Shown: positions 1-5,396 of the stretch, one piece after another
Layout of the letters: each line of letters begins with the position of its first letter
Numbering within the stretch: position 1 is the stretch's first letter
DNA from: an uncultured Eubacteriales bacterium
GTDB lineage: Bacteria; Bacillota; Clostridia; Christensenellales; Christensenellaceae
Length of the DNA: 5,396 bases
Reading direction: 5' to 3'
Assembly (NCBI GenBank): GCA_905193725.1
Contig: CAJJPW010000152.1
Span: 1 to 5,396 of the forward strand
The notes under the pieces: generated by a model
What the model was told of the DNA's origin: nothing
Database searches by the model: none
What the model saw: only the letters and a program-made list of their open reading frames with translations
Translations under genes and position numbers: made by a program

Positions 1-905
1 CAATAGTTGCACTCCTTGTCATTGGCGGCGGGACAGTGTGGGCTTTAACCGCATCTAATTCAAGAAGTACGGAAATTAGCGAACAGGAAGCCAAGGCCGC
101 TGCTTTTGCACATGCGGGTATATCGGAGGCAGAAGTGTTGTCGCTTCGTGTAAGCAAAGGAACGGAGGATGGTTCTCCTGTGTATGAGATCGATTTTAAG
201 ACTGCAGATAAAAGCTATGATTATGATGTGGCAAGAATTTCTGGTGAAATCCTGCAGTCTTCGTACGATGCAAACGGGCAGGAAACAACTGGAGGGCTCT
301 TACAGCCAGATTCCAGTACAGATATTTCAGACAATGTGGATTCTGCCATAGATCCTGGAATGAGTACTACGGATACACCTACGCCAAACGACACTGAAAA
401 CACTACCAATGATACAAACGCGCCGTCTCAGCCTCAGTTTAATAATACTGCCTCTGCTATAACGCAGGAAAAGGCGAAAGAAATAGCATTGCAGGACGCT
501 GGCATTGCTGAAACGGATACTCAATTTTTGTGGGTGAAGGAGGACTACGATGATGGCCGCTTAGTTTACGATGTAGAGTTCTATGCAAATGGAACCGAAT
601 ACGACTATGAGATTGAAAAATCTACAGGCCAGATTATCAGTTCTGATTTCGACATTGAACACTATTCCCCAAACAATGGGAACAATGGTGGAAATGGAAC
701 GATCATTTCGGTGGATAAAGCTCGCAACATCGTTCTGGCGAAAGTACCTGGGGCGACTGCCAATGACGTTTATATCCATCTAGATCATGATGATGGCAGA
801 CAGATTTATGAGGGAGAAATTTACTACAATCGTACAGAATATGAATTTGAGATGGATGCTTCCACGGGGAATATTATTGAATGGAGTGCGGAGCACTGGG
901 ATTAA
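1..905 (+). CDS. Triple PepSY-domain exported or membrane-anchored protein (5' end outside the window)
   Basis: The frame is open from the window edge (first whole codon at nt 3) to TAA at 903-905, so the true start lies upstream. The first visible residues (IVALLVIGGGTVWAL) are hydrophobic and look like the end of a signal peptide or single membrane anchor; no lipobox cysteine is visible. Three PepSY-like repeats follow, at about nt 72-269, 459-650 and 705-893. Each has an EKAK/DKAR-type helix, then a VYE/VYDVEF/IYEGEI strand, a (Y/F)D/E-rich strand, and a closing STGQI/STGNI or ISGEI turn. Repeats 1 and 2 are joined by an Asp/Thr/Asn/Ser/Pro-rich linker (nt 270-458), and repeats 2 and 3 by an Asn/Gly-rich one (nt 651-704). 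The protein is strongly acidic. PepSY domains are associated with protease inhibition and extracytoplasmic regulation, but the role here is unknown. The two-component genes downstream suggest an accessory sensor or regulon member. The domain call is firm, the function is not. Confidence 0.88.
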   Translation, partial: IVALLVIGGGTVWALTASNSRSTEISEQEAKAAAFAHAGISEAEVLSLRVSKGTEDGSPVYEIDFKTADKSYDYDVARISGEILQSSYDANGQETTGGLLQPDSSTDISDNVDSAIDPGMSTTDTPTPNDTENTTNDTNAPSQPQFNNTASAITQEKAKEIALQDAGIAETDTQFLWVKEDYDDGRLVYDVEFYANGTEYDYEIEKSTGQIISSDFDIEHYSPNNGNNGGNGTIISVDKARNIVLAKVPGATANDVYIHLDHDDGRQIYEGEIYYNRTEYEFEMDASTGNIIEWSAEHWD

Positions 906-940
906 TTTTCCGACAATAAAGGATAAAGGCAAGATAGATC

Positions 941-972
941 AGGAAATCCGCGGCATCTGCTGTGGATTTCCT
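941..972 (+). terminator. Strong hairpin after the PepSY gene, probable terminator or attenuator
   Basis: Arms 941-954 and 959-972 pair over 14 bp, including two G-U pairs, around an ATCT loop. The hairpin starts 35 nt after the PepSY stop codon. The stem is long and stable enough for an intrinsic terminator, but the tail (ATTTGTAATAG) is a poor U-tract, so termination may be partial, with read-through into the response regulator. It could instead protect the 3' end of the upstream mRNA. Confidence 0.55.
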
Positions 973-1008
973 ATTTGTAATAGAATCCTTTTATTGATCT
1001 CAGTATCA

Positions 1009-1017
1009 TGATATACT
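1009..1017 (+). promoter_or_regulatory. Possible extended -10 promoter for the response regulator
   Basis: TG-A-TATACT (TG at 1009-1010, hexamer at 1012-1017) fits an extended -10 element. The best hexamer 17 bp upstream (TTTTAT, 989-994) is a poor -35, which extended -10 promoters tolerate. The -10 overlaps a small perfect palindrome, TATCATGATA (1004-1013), which could be an operator. Transcription would start near 1024, leaving a leader of about 14 nt that includes the ribosome binding site. This is a motif-level prediction only. Confidence 0.3.
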
Positions 1018-1025
1018 GGATGAAA

Positions 1026-1031
1026 AGGTGG
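1026..1031 (+). promoter_or_regulatory. Ribosome binding site that sets the response regulator start
   Basis: AGGTGG, extending to AGGTGGGA at 1026-1033, lies 4-6 nt before the ATG at 1038. The in-frame ATGs at 1008 and 1020 have no comparable Shine-Dalgarno sequence, and they would add a ten-residue tail that response regulators of this family do not carry. Confidence 0.7.
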
Positions 1032-1037
1032 GATTTT

Positions 1038-1715
1038 ATGAGAATTTTAATTGCAGAAGATGAAAGAGATTTAAACCAGCTGCTCAAAAAACGCCTAAAA
1101 GAATCTGGATACAGCGTAGATACTTGTTTGGACGGTGAAGAGGTATTCGATTATTTGCCATGCGCGGAATACGACGCCTTGGTTTTAGACATCATGATGC
1201 CGAAAATGGATGGTATTACTGTCTTGAAAAAATTGCGTAGGGAAGGTAATGTTGTGCCCGTTCTTTTATTGACGGCAAAAGACAGTATTGAAGACCGGGT
1301 AACAGGGCTAGATGCCGGAGCGGACGATTATCTGATAAAGCCCTTTGCGTTTGAAGAACTCCTGGCTCGGCTGAGGGTGCTGCTTCGAAAGCCAGTTACG
1401 GAAAAAAGTAATGTTTTGAATGTTGCGGATTTGTCTCTTCATGTGGATACGCGGCGGGTGTTCCGCGGAAGGAGAGAAATCCAACTGTCTTCTAAGGAGT
1501 ACGCTTTGCTCCATTATATGATGCAAAACGCAGGGACAGTGCTAAGCCGCGATAAGCTGGAGCAACATGTGTGGGATTATGATTTTTCAGGTGGCTCCAA
1601 TGTGATTGACGTATATATCCGCTATCTGCGAAAAAAGATTGATGAAGGATATGAGAATAAGCTTATCCATACGGTCCGCGGACACGGATATGTATTAAAG
1701 GGAGACTTTCTATGA
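1038..1715 (+). CDS. OmpR/PhoB-family response regulator
   Basis: A 225-residue two-domain cytoplasmic transcription factor. The receiver domain spans about residues 1-118 and has every expected active-site residue: acidic pair E7/D8, phosphoacceptor D51 in LVLDIMMPKMDG, T79 in LLLTAKD, and K101 followed by P102 in YLIKPF. The C-terminal winged helix spans about residues 125-223, with LSSKEYALLHYMMQN, the recognition-helix region VIDVYIRYLRKKID, and the terminal hairpin TVRGHGYVL. I chose the start at 1038 rather than 1008 because MRILIAEDE is the canonical receiver N-terminus and has a Shine-Dalgarno just upstream. The stop codon overlaps the kinase start in ATGA (1712-1715), so the two are translationally coupled. 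The kinase at 1712 is the obvious phosphodonor. The regulon is unknown; the upstream PepSY gene is a candidate target. No specific named orthologue can be assigned from sequence alone. Confidence 0.96.
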   Translation: MRILIAEDERDLNQLLKKRLKESGYSVDTCLDGEEVFDYLPCAEYDALVLDIMMPKMDGITVLKKLRREGNVVPVLLLTAKDSIEDRVTGLDAGADDYLIKPFAFEELLARLRVLLRKPVTEKSNVLNVADLSLHVDTRRVFRGRREIQLSSKEYALLHYMMQNAGTVLSRDKLEQHVWDYDFSGGSNVIDVYIRYLRKKIDEGYENKLIHTVRGHGYVLKGDFL

Positions 1716-3064
1716 AAAGGATGTCTCTAAAAACAAGATTGGTTTTGCTTCATACAGGGATGATGATTTGTGTTGTAGGTATTGTGCTGATTTTGCTATT
1801 TTCCATTAGTTCCCGCGAAATTTTATCCAATGTAGAATCTACGCTGGAAGGGCGTGTCGGCAGCGCTTTCGAAGATATTGAATTTAAGGAAGGACAATTG
1901 GAATTTGATTCCGATCTGATGGATTTAGAGGATGGAGTCTATCTTTCGGTCTATGACGAAGACAGCTTTGAGTTGCTTTACGGGAGAATTCCGTATGGCT
2001 TTACCTATGAACTCCCTTTTGAAAAGGGAAACCTGAGGACGGTCAATACGGACGAAAACGAGTATTATGTCCTGGATATGGAAGTTTTGTTGCAAAACAA
2101 CCACTCTATCGTTGTTCGTGGTATAGTCTCTATCAGCGACGCCGAACGGGATTTCAGATATACGCTGTATATTGCTTTAATTCTATTTCCGCTGTTGGTT
2201 TTTCTCACAGCGTTTTGCGGGTACTTGCTGAGCCGACGTGCTCTTTATCCCGTGGCTAAAATCACGAAAACCGTGCAGAATATTCAAAAAGAGAAAGATC
2301 TCTCCAAGCGGATTAACCTGGGTAAGGGAAGGGATGAGATTTATACCCTTGCCAACACTTTTGACGAACTGTTGGGCACAATCGAAGAGGGAATGAAACG
2401 AGAAAAGCAATTTACCAGCGATGTTGCACACGAATTGAGGACGCCAGTTAGCGTCGTTCTCATGCAGTGCGAAGAACTTTTGGAAGGAAATCATCTGGAT
2501 GAAGAAGGCAGGCGAGAAGTCTCAATTATCCACCGCAGAGTAAAGGTTATGGCGGAAATGGTTTCCCAGCTGCTTCTACTTTCCAGAGCGGATCAGGGAA
2601 GAGAAAAACTGAATCTGGAACAAGTGAATTTGAGTGAGCTCAGTGAGATGGTCGTAGAAGAATTCGCCGAAATAGCCCGGGGAAGGGATATTGCCTTGGA
2701 AACGGATATTGAACCCGGCATATATATGAAAGCCGATCAGACGCTAATGATACGGTTATTGGGAAATCTGCTGGAAAATGCAGTCAATTATGGAAAGCTA
2801 GGCGGCCACATCTGGGTATCGGCTAGAAGAATAGGGAATGACCATATTGAAATCGCGGTAAAGGACGATGGAATTGGCATTTCCTCTCAAGACTTACCAC
2901 GAATCTGGGATCGTTTTTATCAGGCAGACCCTTCCAGACATTCGGAAAGCAGTGGTCTTGGACTTTCCATGGCAAAGTGGATTGTAGAGGCGCACCAAGG
3001 ACAAATATCTGTAAATAGTGAGTTGGGAAAAGGGACGACATTTTTCTGCGTCTTTCCCATATGA
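1712..3064 (+). CDS. Membrane sensor histidine kinase (HAMP-HisKA-HATPase_c)
   Basis: A 450-residue partner of the preceding response regulator. Membrane helix 1 is at about residues 9-32 and helix 2 at about 150-173; between them is an extracytoplasmic sensor of about 115 residues, strongly acidic and without a domain I recognise. A HAMP linker follows (about 172-225). The HisKA dimerisation helix carries phosphoacceptor H240 in DVAHELRTP. The ATPase domain shows the N box (NLLENAVNY, N352 and N356), G1 box (DDGIGI, D386), F box (RFYQAD, 401-406) and G2 box (SSGLGLSM, 413-420), so it should be catalytically complete. Length and order match the classic OmpR-partner kinases. A Shine-Dalgarno AAGGGAGA at 1698-1705 lies inside the regulator's 3' end, and the ATGA overlap implies coupled translation. 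The signal is unknown; an acidic sensor would suit cations or cationic peptides, but that is a guess. Confidence 0.96.
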   Translation: MKRMSLKTRLVLLHTGMMICVVGIVLILLFSISSREILSNVESTLEGRVGSAFEDIEFKEGQLEFDSDLMDLEDGVYLSVYDEDSFELLYGRIPYGFTYELPFEKGNLRTVNTDENEYYVLDMEVLLQNNHSIVVRGIVSISDAERDFRYTLYIALILFPLLVFLTAFCGYLLSRRALYPVAKITKTVQNIQKEKDLSKRINLGKGRDEIYTLANTFDELLGTIEEGMKREKQFTSDVAHELRTPVSVVLMQCEELLEGNHLDEEGRREVSIIHRRVKVMAEMVSQLLLLSRADQGREKLNLEQVNLSELSEMVVEEFAEIARGRDIALETDIEPGIYMKADQTLMIRLLGNLLENAVNYGKLGGHIWVSARRIGNDHIEIAVKDDGIGISSQDLPRIWDRFYQADPSRHSESSGLGLSMAKWIVEAHQGQISVNSELGKGTTFFCVFPI

Positions 3065-3075
3065 TGTGGATGCAC

Positions 3076-3129
3076 CTCCCTATAAAAAGACGGGCCATAT
3101 GTCATCAAAACCTTCTGACGTATAGGGAG
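3076..3129. repeat. Inverted repeat in the convergent gap, possible terminator
   Basis: CTCCCTATA (3076-3084) and TATAGGGAG (3121-3129) are perfect 9-bp arms separated by 36 nt. The internal segment can form a further short GTCA/TGAC stem (3101-3104 with 3116-3119). It lies between the kinase stop (3064) and the MerR stop (3140), which converge, so a two-way terminator is the natural reading. The adjacent T-runs are 3143-3147 on the + side, 13 nt beyond the stem, and TTTTT on the - strand opposite 3085-3089, inside the loop. Neither is placed ideally. Confidence 0.4.
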
Positions 3130-3139
3130 ATAGGCGGCC

Positions 3140-3619
3140 TTATTTTTCGCGAAACGGCATTGCGTTTGGTACGATGCTGCTTTGGATATTTTCCTTTACG
3201 GTACGATGCTGCTTTGGCAATTTCTCCAGGGGCAGGGTACGCACTTTTTCTTCGGTGCCATCCTCAATGGCCCGTTCATAATACCAGCACTTGAACTCCA
3301 GGAGCGCAAGGGTTCCCTGGAGTTCTTCGATTTGCCTTTTCACGGCGTCTCTCCGGGAACGGAACAGTTCTAACCGTTCTGCAAGGGAATCGTCGCCCTT
3401 TTGGGTCATGTCGATATATGTTTTGATATCCTTGATGGACAGGCCGGACCGCTTGAGACATTCTATGACCTTTAACCACTCGTAATCCCTATCGCTAAAC
3501 ATGCGAATGCCGCCGTTCGAGCGCTTCACAAAGGGAAGCAGGCCCTCCTGATCGTAATAGCGAAGGGTAGAAGCGGGGACGCCTAACATTTTGGCTATTT
3601 CTCCAATGGTATACAGCAT
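3140..3619 (-). CDS. MerR-family transcriptional regulator, AdhR/NmlR-like
   Basis: A 159-residue regulator. The N-terminal MerR winged helix spans residues 1-70: YTIGEIAKMLGVPASTLRYY (helix-turn-helix), then the wing with EGLLPF and NGGIRMFSDRD, then ECLKRSGLSIKDIKTYID. A coiled-coil dimerisation helix follows (about 76-110, RLELFRSRRDAVKRQIEELQ), then KCWYYERAIEDG. C54 in the ECLKRSG segment sits where AdhR/NmlR-type regulators carry their conserved thiol; C111 is a second cysteine. The Shine-Dalgarno GGAGGAG (complement of 3627-3633) is 7 nt before the ATG at 3619. The gene is divergent from the flavodoxin/alcohol dehydrogenase pair and probably activates it through the 19-bp-spacer promoter, with autoregulation from the overlapping operator. 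The last 20 or so residues are coded across an 18-bp direct repeat, so this tail may be recently altered. The MerR call is firm; AdhR-like is inferred from the cysteine, the operator and the neighbours. Confidence 0.94.
   Translation of the reverse strand: MLYTIGEIAKMLGVPASTLRYYDQEGLLPFVKRSNGGIRMFSDRDYEWLKVIECLKRSGLSIKDIKTYIDMTQKGDDSLAERLELFRSRRDAVKRQIEELQGTLALLEFKCWYYERAIEDGTEEKVRTLPLEKLPKQHRTVKENIQSSIVPNAMPFREK
3168..3217. repeat. Exact 18-bp direct repeat within the MerR gene 3' end
   Basis: GGTACGATGCTGCTTTGG occurs at 3168-3185 and again at 3200-3217, with 14 nt between copies. The 32-nt offset is not a multiple of three, so the two copies are read in different frames of the MerR gene: PKQHRT for the upstream coding copy, and the segment ending QSSIVP for the downstream one. 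The sequence after each copy is only weakly alike, so this is either an old tandem duplication or a replication-slippage product. Confidence 0.85.
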
Positions 3620-3658
3620 CGTAAATCTCCTCCAAAATGAGAATTTTTCAAAAAAACC

Positions 3659-3689
3659 TTGACTTAAAGTTCAGTTTAAGTTGTATTAT
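3659..3689 (+). promoter_or_regulatory. MerR-type promoter for the flavodoxin/alcohol dehydrogenase operon
   Basis: The -35 TTGACT (3659-3664) and -10 TATTAT (3684-3689) each match consensus at five of six positions but are 19 bp apart. This overlong spacer is the hallmark of promoters that MerR-family activators open by untwisting DNA. An A7 tract (3650-3656) just upstream resembles an UP element. The predicted start near 3696 gives a leader of about 64 nt ending in AAGGAGG (3743-3749) before the flavodoxin ATG at 3760. Confidence 0.75.
3663..3680. promoter_or_regulatory. MerR/AdhR-type operator dyad
   Basis: CTTAAAG-TTCA-GTTTAAG forms a 7-4-7 dyad with six of seven pairs matching; an outer A3662/T3681 pair extends it. 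It lies between the -35 and -10 of the rightward promoter, where MerR proteins bind. From memory, the Bacillus subtilis AdhR operator is CTTAAAG-N4-CTTTAAG, which differs from this one by a single base in the right arm. The site also lies just downstream of the leftward MerR promoter, so binding should affect the regulator's own transcription. Confidence 0.75.
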
Positions 3690-3701
3690 AAAGTTAAATA
3701 A

Positions 3702-3730
3702 ATTATATGCAGTTTCAAGAAAAAAGTCAA
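3702..3730 (-). promoter_or_regulatory. Sigma-70-type promoter of the MerR gene, overlapping the divergent promoter
   Basis: On the - strand, TTGACT (complement of 3725-3730) and a perfect TATAAT (complement of 3702-3707) are separated by 17 bp, close to an ideal housekeeping promoter. Transcription would start near 3695, about one base from the predicted rightward start. The two polymerase footprints would therefore overlap and exclude each other, and the MerR leader would run through the operator. Confidence 0.7.
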
Positions 3731-3759
3731 TCAAGGCAATATAAGGAGGCGTTATTACA

Positions 3760-4236
3760 ATGAGCAAAGCGTTGGTAGCATATTTTAGTGCAAGTGGAGA
3801 GACGGCCAAGGTAGCGGAAAAACTGGCAGGGGAAATCGGCGGGGAATTATTCGAGATTCAGCCGGAAATTCCCTATACAAGTGCTGATTTGGACTGGCAG
3901 GACAAAAAGAGCAGGAGTTCTATCGAAATGGGCGATGTAAATTGTAGGCCGGCCATTCGCTCTAAGGTGGAAGAAATGAGCCAGTATGACGTGGTATTTG
4001 TCGGTTTTCCTATCTGGTGGTATAGAGAACCCTCCATTATTGACACGTTTATGGAAGAATACGACTTCAGCGGAAAAACGGTGGTTCCCTTTGCCACCTC
4101 TGGCATGAGCCCAATTGGAGATTCTGGGAAAAACATGCAGGCTCTGGCGCCAGGGGCAAAGGTGGAAAAGGGAAAGCGGTTTGAGGTGAGCACCTCGAGC
4201 AAAGCGCTGGCCGACTGGGCATCTGCATGGCTATGA
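3760..4236 (+). CDS. Flavodoxin (short-chain, FMN-binding)
   Basis: A 158-residue cytoplasmic flavodoxin-fold protein. The FMN phosphate loop is at residues 9-18 (FSASGETAKV) after the first strand KALVAYF. The second strand cluster YDVVFVGFPIWWYREP (76-91) supplies the aromatic isoalloxazine contacts typical of the flavodoxin_4 group, and VVPFATSGMSPIGDSG (108-123) is the third flavin-binding loop. The length is right for the family. It starts at ATG 3760 behind AAGGAGG (3743-3749). It is the first gene of an apparent two-gene operon with the alcohol dehydrogenase at 4281 and is driven by the MerR-type promoter. As a member of this family it could be an electron carrier or a small quinone/electrophile reductase; the sequence does not decide which. 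No specific gene name is justified. Confidence 0.93.
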   Translation: MSKALVAYFSASGETAKVAEKLAGEIGGELFEIQPEIPYTSADLDWQDKKSRSSIEMGDVNCRPAIRSKVEEMSQYDVVFVGFPIWWYREPSIIDTFMEEYDFSGKTVVPFATSGMSPIGDSGKNMQALAPGAKVEKGKRFEVSTSSKALADWASAWL

Positions 4237-4280
4237 TCCTTTTGTAAAAGATCAGTTGAAAATAGACGAGGAGGATAAGT

Positions 4281-5396
4281 ATGAGTCAGTATAACTTTTT
4301 TGCACCCACCAGAGTGATCTTTGGAGCAGGTGCGCTTGGCCAACTTCACAAGCAAAAAATGCCTGGGAAGAAGGCACTGCTTGTGGTTTCAAATGGAAAA
4401 TCGACAGTGGCCAACGGTTCCCTCGCCCGCACAGAGGAAGCGCTGAAAAAAGCGGGATGTGAATATGTGATCTTTAACAAGGTGGCGGCGAATCCGCTCA
4501 AGGCCGTGGTAGAAGAGGGGGCCATGCTCGCGAGGCGAGAGGCCTGCGATTTTGTGGTAGCCCTGGGCGGAGGCAGCGTGATGGATGCGGCAAAAGTCAT
4601 GGCGTTGTTCGCTCCGCAGCCATCCGATGATCTTTGGGATTACGCCTTTGGAGAGACTGGAAAGGGCAAACCGCTGGACAGACAACCACTTCCATGGGTC
4701 GCCATTACTACTTCAGCGGGAACGGGCAGTGAGGTGGACGCGGCAGGGGGGATCACCAACCCCGACACCAACGAAAAAATCGGCATTGGTGCTGGCTCGC
4801 TGTTTGCCGTGCTGGCTATTGTAGATCCTGAGCTGATGAAGACAGTGCCACCTAAGTTTACGGCATACCAGGGCTTTGATGCGCTCTTTCACTCGCTGGA
4901 GGGTTATATTTCCAGCGCTCACAATTTGATGAGCGATATGGTAGAGCGCACAGCCATAGAGAACATCGGAAAATACCTTCCCAGGGCAGTGAAAGACGGG
5001 GAGGATATGGAGGCGAGAGAGGCGGTGGCCTTTGCCAATACTCTTTCTGGCTATTCCATGGTGGTGGGCGCCTGCACGAGCGAACACTCTATGGAGCATG
5101 CCATGAGCGCATTCCACCCTGAACTGCCCCATGGAGCAGGGTTGATCATGATCGCCAAGGAGTACTTCCAATTTTGGATTGACAAGCACATTTGCGACCA
5201 ACGCTTTGTGGAGATGGCCCGCTTTCTGGGCAAGAGCGACGCCAATATACCACAGGACTTTATTACGGCATTGGTCGCCTTGGAAGAGGCCTACGGCGTA
5301 GCGGATTTGAAGATGTCTGATTACGGCATCAAAGAGGAAGAATGCATGACATTGGCAAAAAACGCCCGGGCGACAATGGGTATGCTGTTTTCCAAC
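4281..5396 (+). CDS. Iron-containing (type III) alcohol dehydrogenase, 3' end outside the window
   Basis: 372 codons are visible to the window edge, with no stop. Family members are usually about 385-390 residues, so roughly 15-20 residues are missing. The NAD(P)-binding loop is GGGSVMDAAK (96-105, after VVALG), followed by TTSAGTGSE (143-151). Metal ligands by family pattern are D200 and H204 in GFDALFHSLEG, H269 in SEHSMEH, and H284 in PHG. The metal is usually Fe2+ and sometimes Zn2+. The enzyme would interconvert an alcohol and an aldehyde with NAD(P)H; the substrate cannot be read from the sequence. The start at ATG 4281 has AGGAGG (4269-4274) six nt upstream, and the gap from the flavodoxin stop is 44 nt without a convincing terminator, so the two are likely co-transcribed. 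Next to an AdhR-like regulator, aldehyde detoxification is a reasonable inference. The family call is very secure. Confidence 0.95.
   Translation, partial: MSQYNFFAPTRVIFGAGALGQLHKQKMPGKKALLVVSNGKSTVANGSLARTEEALKKAGCEYVIFNKVAANPLKAVVEEGAMLARREACDFVVALGGGSVMDAAKVMALFAPQPSDDLWDYAFGETGKGKPLDRQPLPWVAITTSAGTGSEVDAAGGITNPDTNEKIGIGAGSLFAVLAIVDPELMKTVPPKFTAYQGFDALFHSLEGYISSAHNLMSDMVERTAIENIGKYLPRAVKDGEDMEAREAVAFANTLSGYSMVVGACTSEHSMEHAMSAFHPELPHGAGLIMIAKEYFQFWIDKHICDQRFVEMARFLGKSDANIPQDFITALVALEEAYGVADLKMSDYGIKEEECMTLAKNARATMGMLFSN

Noticed and set aside
787..1011. + strand open frame of 74 codons across the end of the PepSY gene
   Set aside because: It lies in another frame of the well-supported PepSY domain 3, runs through the hairpin, and has no protein-family features.
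1008..1037. Ten-codon N-terminal extension of the response regulator beginning at ATG 1008
   Set aside because: There is no Shine-Dalgarno before 1008, the receiver domain begins canonically at 1038, and the segment overlaps a likely -10 element.
3061..3294. + strand open frame starting at the kinase stop codon
   Set aside because: It is antisense to the 3' end of the MerR gene and crosses the inverted repeat; its product has no recognisable features.
3614..3623. CAGCATCGTA at the MerR start resembles the core of the 3' direct repeat in inverted orientation
   Set aside because: It is only a 10-bp match and part of coding/leader sequence; it is most likely chance.
4235..4253. Small hairpin GATC-CTTTT/AAAAG-ATC after the flavodoxin stop codon
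   Set aside because: It is A/T-rich and imperfect, with a bulge and no following U-tract. It is too weak to call a terminator, so the flavodoxin and dehydrogenase are treated as co-transcribed.
3873..4355. 160-codon - strand open frame
   Set aside because: It is antisense to the flavodoxin and the start of the dehydrogenase, with no start signal or domain.
4713..5201. 162-codon - strand open frame
   Set aside because: It is fully antisense to the alcohol dehydrogenase, whose catalytic motifs are intact. Long antisense frames are expected in GC-richer genes.
1..5396. CRISPR arrays, tRNA/rRNA genes, insertion sequences, phage or toxin-antitoxin genes
   Set aside because: I found no regularly spaced repeats, cloverleaf sequences, transposase motifs or terminal inverted repeats. 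All coding space is accounted for by the six genes listed.

Overview
The window looks like a piece of a low-to-mid GC Firmicutes chromosome, most likely Clostridia of the gut Oscillospiraceae/Lachnospiraceae type. The reasons are strong GGAGG-type ribosome binding sites, sigma-70-like promoters with A/T-rich spacers, a PepSY protein beside an OmpR/HisKA two-component pair, and a MerR / flavodoxin / iron-alcohol-dehydrogenase cluster. The assignment rests on gene content only; no marker gene is present.

Left block (1-3064, + strand): the 3' part of a membrane-anchored or secreted protein with three PepSY domains, a strong hairpin, then an OmpR-family response regulator (1038-1715) and a membrane histidine kinase (1712-3064) overlapping by an ATGA junction. 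The regulator and kinase are one translationally coupled signalling pair. The PepSY protein is plausibly their target or an accessory sensor, as in the ykoG-ykoH-ykoI arrangement of Bacillus, although the hairpin between them suggests separate or attenuated expression.

Middle (3065-3759): a short convergent gap with an inverted repeat, a MerR-family regulator on the - strand (3619-3140), and a compact divergent control region. That region holds a + strand promoter with the 19-bp spacer typical of MerR targets, a 7-4-7 dyad inside the spacer that closely resembles the recalled AdhR operator, and an overlapping - strand promoter (TTGACT-17-TATAAT) for the MerR gene itself.

Right block (3760-5396, + strand): a short-chain flavodoxin and an iron-dependent (type III) alcohol dehydrogenase, 44 bp apart, the latter cut by the window end about 15-20 residues short of its usual length. 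With the MerR regulator this reads as an AdhR-type, probably carbonyl- or electrophile-responsive, redox detoxification unit.

I do not see a clearly undescribed system. The points most worth a second look are the promoter/operator architecture at 3659-3730, an exact 18-bp direct repeat in the 3' end of the MerR gene whose 32-nt offset changes reading frame, and the triple-PepSY / two-component association.
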